Virus record (IMG/VR): IMGVR_UViG_3300037247_000506
Location: 1 to 47,102 of that record
Source of the DNA: a virus
Strand: one strand, 5' to 3'
DNA: 47,102 nucleotides
Shown: piece after piece, positions 21,915 through 27,159 of the stretch
Layout of the letters: each line of letters starts with the position of its first letter
Position numbering within the stretch: position 1 is the first letter of the stretch
Position numbers and translations under genes: made by a program
Notes under the pieces: generated by a model
Databases searched by the model: none
Seen by the model: the letters and a program-made list of their open reading frames with translations, nothing else
Told to the model about the DNA's origin: nothing

Positions 21915-22126
21915 TTGTCATCTCCTCTCAGCCGCACCGCCTCTAGCTGGGCCTGGGCGGCGTCCGTCTTGTGAGTACACCGGCACTGGACCAGCCTGCC
22001 CGGCGCCGGCTCAGTCATGCCCCAGCACCGGCCTGCGTGGAGTTGGTGGGGGCAGGCAGCACAGGTGGCGGCCCAGGGCTGGCGCTGCCGCATCGCCCGC
22101 AGGTATTCGTTGAGGCGTTCGCTCAT
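21911..22126 (-). CDS. Small Cys/His protein
   Basis: 71 residues. CAACPHQLHAGRCWG and CRCTH make a likely zinc site between two helices. Function unknown. Confidence 0.7.
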   Translation of the reverse strand: MSERLNEYLRAMRQRQPWAATCAACPHQLHAGRCWGMTEPAPGRLVQCRCTHKTDAAQAQLEAVRLRGDDK

Positions 22127-22470
22127 GCCGCACCGCCTCGGGCTGCGGCGCAGATTGCTTCGGCCTTGGCCACCACCGCAAGCGCGTCTTCGCGCCCACT
22201 CGGCCCTGGCGATGGCATGCCCACCTTGTCATCAACGACTTGTATGAGCGCCTTCAGGTTAAGCGTCGTCTCGTCCAGCGCCGCCAGCATCTCCCTCGCC
22301 GCCGCGTCCCGCTCGGCCAGCAGCGCCTTCAGCTCATTGGCTTTGGCGTGAACGATGCCCATCGCCATGGCATACTGGCTCGCGCTGCCACCAGTAGGCC
22401 ACGATTGCTCCAGGATCGCCTCCACCAGCGCCTTCGCGTCGGGCGGCACCTCGGCTGCTTGGGGGGTCAT
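22123..22470 (-). CDS. Paralog B2: helical protein
   Basis: 115 residues. ALVEAILEQSWPTGG ... MGIVHAKANELKALL matches the helical segment of the plus-strand gene at 9570-10124, without its zinc hairpin. Function unknown. Confidence 0.7.
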   Translation of the reverse strand: MTPQAAEVPPDAKALVEAILEQSWPTGGSASQYAMAMGIVHAKANELKALLAERDAAAREMLAALDETTLNLKALIQVVDDKVGMPSPGPSGREDALAVVAKAEAICAAARGGAA

Positions 22471-22718
22471 GATGTCCTCGGGGCGGGCTTGCCCTCGACG
22501 GCCTTGCGGATCATGTGGGCCGTGCAGTGGCAGTCGGTGGGCTGTGTTCGCCAGTTGAAGCAGCCGTTACGGTACATGTGGCTGGGCATCGCCTTCTCGA
22601 ATACCACCAGTGCTATTTCGGCGGCTGTCACCAGCCTATCGTGGCAGGCCCGCAGGTCGTCGGTGGTATCGTCGTACGGGCATTCGTGCTGCTGTGTTGC
22701 TTCCTGCTGGTCGGTCAT
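22467..22718 (-). CDS. Paralog A2: NGCFNW-motif protein
   Basis: 83 residues, ATG 22718 behind AGGAGA. FEKAMPSHMYRNGCFNW ... CHCTAHMIRKAVE is the same motif as the plus-strand gene at 8945-9265. First gene of the leftward accessory block, so both blocks carry an A/B pair. Function unknown. Confidence 0.75.
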   Translation of the reverse strand: MTDQQEATQQHECPYDDTTDDLRACHDRLVTAAEIALVVFEKAMPSHMYRNGCFNWRTQPTDCHCTAHMIRKAVEGKPAPRTS

Positions 22719-22751
22719 GGTATTCTCCTAGTAGTGACTCCTCGGTTTGCA

Positions 22752-22782
22752 CGGCCCCCTCGGCCTCCCGCTGAAGGGGCCG
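22752..22782. promoter_or_regulatory. Imperfect 12-bp hairpin in the leader of the leftward accessory block
   Basis: CGGCCCC / GGGGCCG closing stem (7 pairs), a C-A mismatch, then TCGGC / GCTGA (5 pairs with one G-U) and a 5-base loop. Lies 33 bases before the ATG at 22718. No U-tract follows, so it is a leader structure rather than a standard terminator. Confidence 0.45.
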
Positions 22783-23103
22783 CGCTGTGTCGGCTGGCAC
22801 CCCCTTTCCTCTAGGTTGCCCCGCGCTCCATCTCCTCGGACTTCAGCACGGGCGCCGGGGCAGGAACACAACACCCTAGTGCAGACACCCGCTTGAGGTT
22901 CGCGACGCGGCTGCATCTGCTGCGCTCCTGTGATTCCCCGGCGTCCATGCTGGAGCCCCGCGCGGCGCTTCCCTGCGCCTCCCTGCTTCGCAGCCCTGCG
23001 AGCAAGCGCGAGGAAGAGGAGACCAGCGCTCGGCGGGGCACGCCGGGGGAAGTGACGCACCACGCTGATCCCCTCCTCTCCGTGCTTGATCATGGAGCGT
23101 CGC

Positions 23104-23152
23104 AAAAGAGAAGGGCGCCGCGCCGGCGGCTGAGTGGTGGCTCCCAGCGCCC
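23104..23152 (-). terminator. Possible terminator of the late block
   Basis: Minus strand: GGGCGC (23147-23152) can pair with GCGCCC (23113-23118) and is followed by TTCTCTTTT (23104-23112). The loop is long (28 bases, with further GC pairing), so strength is uncertain. Position, after the last late genes, fits. Confidence 0.4.
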
Positions 23153-23182
23153 TGGCGGCCGCGCCCCTCCCTTCCACGGTGC

Positions 23183-23365
23183 TCATGAGACTGGCCGTAC
23201 ACGGCCGTACATGGCCGCACATTGAATCGGTAGCGGCTTGTCCTGATGGCGATCAGGGAAGCGCTTGATCGCGTTATAGTTTTCGCCACACGCCTTGCAG
23301 TGTCCTGGCGGATGCGGTTCGTGAGGGCAGCCGCAGCCATCGCGGTGGCCGTTGCTACTTGGCAT
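23183..23365 (-). CDS. Possible zinc mini-protein
   Basis: 60 residues from ATG 23365, which overlaps the end of the RHH gene by 11 bases. CGCPHEPHPPGHCKACGENY is a plausible metal cluster. The C-terminus is encoded by the 10-bp tandem repeat. Weak ribosome site. Confidence 0.5.
   Translation of the reverse strand: MPSSNGHRDGCGCPHEPHPPGHCKACGENYNAIKRFPDRHQDKPLPIQCAAMYGRVRPVS
23192..23221. repeat. Three 10-bp tandem repeats
   Basis: TGGCCGTACA, CGGCCGTACA, TGGCCGCACA in direct tandem, i.e. one helical turn apart. Contains the palindromic CGGCCG and overlaps the 3' end of the 60-residue frame. Could be a protein-binding array. Confidence 0.7.
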
Positions 23366-23504
23366 CGGGGGTGAACTCTCGCATGATCCTGATGGCTTCT
23401 TCGATGACACGGGCAGGGCGCTTCCCCTGCTCCGCCGCCTTGACCCACAGCCAGGTCTTCAGCTCTCGGTCGAGGTTGACGTGGACGGAAATTGTATCGG
23501 CCAT
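23355..23504 (-). CDS. Ribbon-helix-helix transcriptional regulator
   Basis: 49 residues: MADTISVHVNLDRELKTWLW (strand plus first helix), AAEQGKRPARVIEEAIRIM (turn and second helix). This is a minimal Arc/CopG RHH repressor, which acts as a dimer of dimers on DNA with the strand residues reading bases. It sits just downstream of a promoter containing an inverted repeat, the usual autoregulated arrangement. Confidence 0.8.
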   Translation of the reverse strand: MADTISVHVNLDRELKTWLWVKAAEQGKRPARVIEEAIRIMREFTPDAK

Positions 23505-23510
23505 AGATAC

Positions 23511-23539
23511 AACTTACAGTACGTCGGTACTAAAGTCAA
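23511..23539 (-). promoter_or_regulatory. RHH gene promoter with internal operator
   Basis: Minus strand TTGACT (23534-23539), 17 bases, TAAGTT (23511-23516). The spacer holds AGTAC-CGAC-GTACT (23518-23531), a perfect 5-base inverted repeat, suited to repression by the RHH product. The gene starts 7 bases after the -10, so the transcript may be leaderless. Confidence 0.5.
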
Positions 23540-23575
23540 TAGGCTAGCTCGGAAATCGGTTTCACCCTTCCGCCA

Positions 23576-23589
23576 TTGCGGTGGCGCAA
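23576..23589. repeat. TTGCG dyad, site 8
   Basis: TTGCG-GTGG-CGCAA in the gap between the Acb2/Tad1-like gene and the RHH promoter; shortest spacer of the set. Confidence 0.65.
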
Positions 23590-23635
23590 GGGCTAGCGCG
23601 TCGCGTGAGTGGGTAGCCCGCTGAGGCTGCTCGCG

Positions 23636-24028
23636 CTACGAGGTGTGTGGTTCGTTCTTCCCTTCGACGCCCTGCTCTACCCGGACGGCAGTCCGGTGCT
23701 CAAGCCAGAGCGTGGCCTCTTCGATCTTGGTGATGGCGATGCTATTCTCCCGACAAGGGAAGGCTGCATTCAACGCCCGTAGCCGCATGGCGAGCAACTT
23801 CAGCACGTCCTCGTTCTGGATCCCGTTGACACCGTTCTCGCCGACGGGACCGTGCTGGAACTGGATGGAGCAGGCGGCGAGGGAGTCGGCACCGGGATGG
23901 TCGGGGTCGGAGATCTCGATGGTTCCAAGGTCCCGGTCTGGGATGTAGGTGATGTCGGGGCGGATGACGCGGTAGACGGGTGTCGTAGGGGTGTATCTCG
24001 GGGTGTCGTCCCTTGGGGTGTCGGCCAT
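23636..24028 (-). CDS. Acb2/Tad1-family anti-defence protein (candidate)
   Basis: 130 residues, start behind AAGGAGG. After a variable, Pro-rich N-terminus and short strands (YRVIRPDITYIP), residues 54-125 read SIQFQHGPVGENGVNGI, a helix, then PCRENSIAITKIEEATLWLE and RTAVRVEQGVEG. The GxNGV, CREN-x-x-A-x-T-x-x-E-E-A-x-x-W-L and R-GVEG signatures are those of the Acb2/Tad1 hairpin domain. Known members form hexamers that sequester cyclic nucleotide or gcADPR signals of CBASS and Thoeris. Length matches Tad1 better than the shorter Acb2. Ligand is not predictable. Confidence 0.75.
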   Translation of the reverse strand: MADTPRDDTPRYTPTTPVYRVIRPDITYIPDRDLGTIEISDPDHPGADSLAACSIQFQHGPVGENGVNGIQNEDVLKLLAMRLRALNAAFPCRENSIAITKIEEATLWLEHRTAVRVEQGVEGKNEPHTS

Positions 24029-24069
24029 TTTGGCCTCCTTCCTGCGTGTTGCCTCAGCGGGCCGCCTCT

Positions 24070-24097
24070 ATCCTACCACGGATTGCGCGTGCCGCAA
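24070..24097 (-). promoter_or_regulatory. Candidate promoter of the Acb2/Tad1-like gene
   Basis: Minus strand TTGCGG (24092-24097), 16 bases, TAGGAT (24070-24075). The -35 is poor. It overlaps a TTGCG dyad (24083-24097), so a bound protein would cover the -35. Confidence 0.4.
24083..24097. repeat. TTGCG dyad, site 9
   Basis: TTGCG-CGTGC-CGCAA in the 72-base gap upstream of the Acb2/Tad1-like gene, overlapping its putative -35. Confidence 0.7.
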
Positions 24098-24100
24098 AGG

Positions 24101-24751
24101 CTAGGGCTCCAGCGCCTTGAGCCGCTTCTCCTGGTCGGTCGCGATCTTGGCCAGGTAGTCGATGCGAGCCCAGGTGGCCTTCATGACGACATTCTGGTAA
24201 TCGTGGATCGCCTTTTGCTGGGCCACGAAGGCGTCGAAGTCTGCTTGCGATACCATGGCGTCCTCCACTGCGGGGATGATGATGTCCCAGCAGATTCTAC
24301 CACTTGGGCATTCTGTGTAGGGCGCGCCGAAGCGCGTCATCTCCTTGTGTTCCCAGGCTTGCACCTGGCGCTTGAAGTCCTGCCAGCCCTCCTCCTTCTT
24401 GTACCACTTGGCCAGGTCGATGAGGTTCTGAACCTGGCTTTCGGTCAGGGGCTCGCCGGCCATACCCTCGCTCTCGCAGGCATCGAAGGACACGTTGGCG
24501 GCGAGGCTGCCGTTGGCCCAGATGTTGGTGCCGCGCTCGTAGTGCTGAATGAGGCGGCCCTTCTTGGGGTTGCTGAACGTCCAGGAGGGCTCGCCCGGTG
24601 CCTGGATGATGCGGCGCATGGAGAACAGGCCGCCCTCTGCGCTGTGATAGACGAGGCCGCGCTTGGCCTTGGGCTCGGCGACACCCTCGTAGCCGTGGGC
24701 CAGCGGGTGCCCCGGCTCACGGACGGCTCCTGGCATCCAGCGGGCTGTCAC
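24101..24751 (-). CDS. Endolysin, N-acetylmuramoyl-L-alanine amidase
   Basis: 216 residues, GTG 24751 (GTGA overlap). Amidase_2-type zinc site: H36 in GLVYHSAEGG, H135 in WEHKEMTRFG and C148 in the TECPSGRICWD signature. The enzyme cuts between muramic acid and the stem peptide. The C-terminal 50 residues form a coiled helix (WARIDYLAKIATDQEKRLKA) possibly for oligomerisation or wall contact. No signal peptide, so release needs a holin; candidates are just upstream. Confidence 0.88.
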   Translation of the reverse strand: MTARWMPGAVREPGHPLAHGYEGVAEPKAKRGLVYHSAEGGLFSMRRIIQAPGEPSWTFSNPKKGRLIQHYERGTNIWANGSLAANVSFDACESEGMAGEPLTESQVQNLIDLAKWYKKEEGWQDFKRQVQAWEHKEMTRFGAPYTECPSGRICWDIIIPAVEDAMVSQADFDAFVAQQKAIHDYQNVVMKATWARIDYLAKIATDQEKRLKALEP

Positions 24752-24906
24752 TTGAGCCCCAACTCTTTCTTGACTTCCTTCCAGGGTCGGCCCCGATCAC
24801 CAGCCAGATAAGCCTTCATCCCCTCGCGTGCCCCAGCCATGAACTCGGGGTCGGCGAGGGCGGCCTGGCGAATGGCCTCTTGTTCCTGCGGGGTCTTCTC
24901 TTTCAC
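24748..24906 (-). CDS. Small helical protein upstream of endolysin
   Basis: 52 residues, GTG 24906 behind GGAGGAAAT. Acidic start (VKEKTPQEQEAIRQAALADP), ends GRPWKEVKKELGLK. The layout resembles small antitoxin-like or DNA-contacting proteins (PW-x-E-V-K-K-E-L), but family membership is not secure. Confidence 0.65.
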   Translation of the reverse strand: MKEKTPQEQEAIRQAALADPEFMAGAREGMKAYLAGDRGRPWKEVKKELGLK

Positions 24907-24967
24907 TCATTTCCTCCTCTTCTTCTCGGCCATCGCAATATGCTATCATCATCATTGCCAACTCCTT

Positions 24968-25012
24968 GAGCGGCGAGGGTGGGTCTGGACAACCAATGGG
25001 CCCTCGCCGCTC
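24968..25012. promoter_or_regulatory. Perfect 12-bp inverted repeat in the lysis cassette
   Basis: GAGCGGCGAGGG (24968-24979) and CCCTCGCCGCTC (25001-25012) with a 21-base loop. Very stable stem, no U-tract on either side. Lies between the membrane-protein genes and the endolysin genes; AAGGAG follows the minus-strand 3' arm. A 46-codon frame (24903-25043) spans it but is doubtful. Confidence 0.65.
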
Positions 25013-25039
25013 GTCTGATCTCTGCGAACCAGCGGCCAC

Positions 25040-25123
25040 TCATACGTCCTCCCCTGCCCAGCTAAGCCACAACCAGGCCCCCCAGAGCCGAATCTGGGCG
25101 ATTAACCAGATTACCCAGCACAT
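25040..25123 (-). CDS. Trp-rich hydrophobic mini-protein
   Basis: 27 residues, MCWVIWLIAQIRLWGAWLWL then a short acidic tail. Seven Trp, probably membrane-bound. Starts 2 bases after the previous stop; ribosome site GGAGG lies inside the previous gene. May cooperate in holin action. Confidence 0.5.
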   Translation of the reverse strand: MCWVIWLIAQIRLWGAWLWLSWAGEDV

Positions 25124-25124
25124 C

Positions 25125-25280
25125 CTACTTGCCCTCCTGGTGGCGCTCCATGCGGTCAATGAGTCGGTCGATGGCGTTGGTCAGCCGGTCGAGCTTGCCG
25201 TTCATGCGGAAGAGGACGAACGACGCCACCGCTATCGGGAAGCCCACGTCCTTGATGAGTGCTATGAAGTCCTCAAGCAT
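25125..25280 (-). CDS. Holin-like protein, YvrJ/BhlA type
   Basis: 51 residues. MLEDFIALIKDVGFPIAVAS then FVLFRMNGKLDRLTNAIDRL matches the short-N-terminus, VGFPIAVA membrane helix, R-x-(N/E)-GKL and amphipathic tail of YvrJ/BhlA-like holins. Would open the membrane for the amidase encoded downstream. Ribosome site AAGGAAG. Confidence 0.75.
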   Translation of the reverse strand: MLEDFIALIKDVGFPIAVASFVLFRMNGKLDRLTNAIDRLIDRMERHQEGK

Positions 25281-25293
25281 TCCGTCTTCCTTT

Positions 25294-25386
25294 CTATAGC
25301 CAGAGCAGAAGCCCGATTGCGGCGCCTGTTCCTGGGGCCAGCATACAGCCCAGGATAGCCACGAACCACTCCAGCTTCTCGCGCAT
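25294..25386 (-). CDS. 30-residue membrane mini-protein
   Basis: MREKLEWFVAILGCMLAPGT then a Gly/Leu-rich end: one transmembrane helix. ATG shares its A with the upstream stop (TGATG). Likely part of the lysis cassette. Confidence 0.6.
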   Translation of the reverse strand: MREKLEWFVAILGCMLAPGTGAAIGLLLWL

Positions 25387-26642
25387 CAGTACACCCCCAC
25401 ATTCGCGCTGGCCAGTGCAGCGCCGCCCGTCACCTCGACCATACGGGGTGTCGCCGAGGGGAAGTCTCCCGGCACAGCGTGGGGGCCATCGATCATATAC
25501 TCCAGACCGGCCTGGGTGAGCTTGAAGGTGCCCCCAGAGGCGACTAGTGGGAGTTCTAGGCCAATCTGTAGGCCGTTGAACAGCACCTCCGTGATCGTCT
25601 TGCCGTTGACCTGGTTGAAGGTTTTCGGCTTGTCAGGCTGCCCGCTCGCTGAATCTCTGACAGCCCCCAACTCGCGGTAGGCGCTACCAGCAATATAGGT
25701 TACCCCGAAGTCCCGTGTGCCACTCTCAAGGATGTACGTCCTGGCCTGAGTGCCAGGGTTCCCAGTCTTTCCTCCAGAGCCAATCACCTGGATGGCGAGA
25801 GGCGTATCCCCACCGTCCGCGTCGGCGATCTCATAGCTATTCTTCTCGCCGGTCGCGTCTCCCGTATCACGGGTTGTGTCGCCATCTGGCGGGATCTCTT
25901 TGACGTCGTTCCAGTCCGGCGCGCCGCTGTCGAAGTCTTGGTCAGTGCCATCCCCGGTGGGCACCTTGAACTTCGCTACCAGGGAACCGATCGGTGTTGT
26001 GTTGGGTGAGACATTGAGGAACTGAGTGCCCATCTCTTTGACGTAGAACGGACCGCCAGCCGTGGGAACCGTCTTCGCAACAGCGCTCCCAAAGGTCAAG
26101 AGGGAAATGCCTGAAGGATCGCCGTCCCCGTGGCCGCTTACATCGATGATGTTCGTCCACCCGATGCCATCATGCACCCAGACAATATCCCGCGAGGCCG
26201 CTTCCACTCGCAGGTCTACATACCAAAGAATCCAGTAGTCGGTATCGGCGGTAAGGGCACCCGCCGCAGTACCGATCTCATCTTCTGTCTCGTCCACGAT
26301 CCCCAGTTCTTCGTCGCTGTTCTGGATGAGGCGGCGGGCTATCGTGCCAGCGCCGAAGCCTGCTCCCAGTTCCGCAACAGCAATCGCCGCGTCGAAGTCG
26401 GCCTCGAAGCGGTATCTAAACATGACAGTGAGGAAATTGGGCTGGGTCAGGCGGGTTTGCCAGCCGTAGGTATCAAGGACGCCGTTGACTGGATCGACCT
26501 GGAAGGCGAAGTTGCCGGGGTCAGCGTCAAACGGCGAGGCGATGATGATGTCGGTAACTGGGGATACGGGCGTGTAGAAACCGGAGCCCTGAAGCGCGGC
26601 GGACTGCTCCGCCTCAGCTCCAGCGAACGCCTGGAAGGTCAT
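25386..26642 (-). CDS. Tail-associated beta-sandwich protein
   Basis: 418 residues, starting MTFQAFAGAEAEQSAALQGS, entirely beta-rich. Residues about 30-200 look like a concanavalin/laminin-G-type jelly roll (TRLTQPNFLTVMFRYRFEAD ... TDYWILWYVDLRVE), a fold used for glycan binding in phage fibres. Then a TGDATGEKNSYEIADADGG-type linker and a C-terminal beta domain. Follows the spike genes, so probably host-contact structure. Confidence 0.65.
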   Translation of the reverse strand: MTFQAFAGAEAEQSAALQGSGFYTPVSPVTDIIIASPFDADPGNFAFQVDPVNGVLDTYGWQTRLTQPNFLTVMFRYRFEADFDAAIAVAELGAGFGAGTIARRLIQNSDEELGIVDETEDEIGTAAGALTADTDYWILWYVDLRVEAASRDIVWVHDGIGWTNIIDVSGHGDGDPSGISLLTFGSAVAKTVPTAGGPFYVKEMGTQFLNVSPNTTPIGSLVAKFKVPTGDGTDQDFDSGAPDWNDVKEIPPDGDTTRDTGDATGEKNSYEIADADGGDTPLAIQVIGSGGKTGNPGTQARTYILESGTRDFGVTYIAGSAYRELGAVRDSASGQPDKPKTFNQVNGKTITEVLFNGLQIGLELPLVASGGTFKLTQAGLEYMIDGPHAVPGDFPSATPRMVEVTGGAALASANVGVY

Positions 26643-27158
26643 CTACCCCGCCTCCATGTGGTCGGTCACGGCCTGGCGCTCGCCGACGTAGAACCAGAAG
26701 CCTTCGTAGTCGGGGATGATGCTCGTAGCTGGGTCAATCTTGACGGTCGCGCCGTCCACCTTCTTGCACGCGCCAGCCGCAGCCGCGAGGTCGAGAAAGC
26801 CCGTCATGTGCTCGGCCGTCTTGGGCACCAGCCCCCACACCTTCTCGGCCCCTACGCTCGCCATGTGGGCATTGATGGCCGCGATGTTCTTGACGTAGGC
26901 CGGCAGCAAGTCCTTCACCCGCTCCAGGTTCGCCACCCAGTACTTGATCTGGACCTTCGCCGCCGCGTCGATGGGGCAGGGCGAGTCGGCCTCCAGCGCC
27001 ACAGCCACCAGCGGCGTGCCGTCTGGCGCCCGCTCGGAGAGAAGCGTGTAGCCCTTGCGCTCCAGCCAGCGGTCGCTCACGTTGACCAGCTCGCGGTGCC
27101 GCGTGTCGATGGCTCCTAGGAACCGGATAGCGTCTTGGACTGTGGACAGCGTTGGCAT
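26643..27158 (-). CDS. Unknown virion-region protein
   Basis: 171 residues from ATG 27158 (TAATATG junction; the longer frame is a shadow). Helical N-terminus, a strand pair, then a long helix (KYWVANLERVKDLLPAYVKN). Placed between spike and lectin-like gene; could be a fibre chaperone. Not recognised. Confidence 0.65.
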   Translation of the reverse strand: MPTLSTVQDAIRFLGAIDTRHRELVNVSDRWLERKGYTLLSERAPDGTPLVAVALEADSPCPIDAAAKVQIKYWVANLERVKDLLPAYVKNIAAINAHMASVGAEKVWGLVPKTAEHMTGFLDLAAAAGACKKVDGATVKIDPATSIIPDYEGFWFYVGERQAVTDHMEAG

Positions 27159-27159
27159 A

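Larger units (their letters stand above)
22719..23182. other. Non-coding junction between the two minus-strand blocks
   Basis: Several long open frames exist on both strands, but all are Arg/Ala/Pro-rich, lack ribosome sites and contradict one another, as expected of GC-rich spacer. The stretch holds a possible terminator (23104-23152) and the hairpin at 22752-22782. I see no good -35/-10 pair here. Confidence 0.5.

Noticed and set aside
22728-23222. Long minus-strand open frame of 164 codons
   Set aside because: Arg/Pro/Ala/Gly-rich, no ribosome site, mutually exclusive with other long frames on both strands; typical of GC-rich spacer.
24903-25043. 46-codon frame across the 12-bp hairpin in the lysis cassette
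   Set aside because: Arg-rich with no fold; the ATGA coupling is its only support, and the perfect inverted repeat explains the sequence better.
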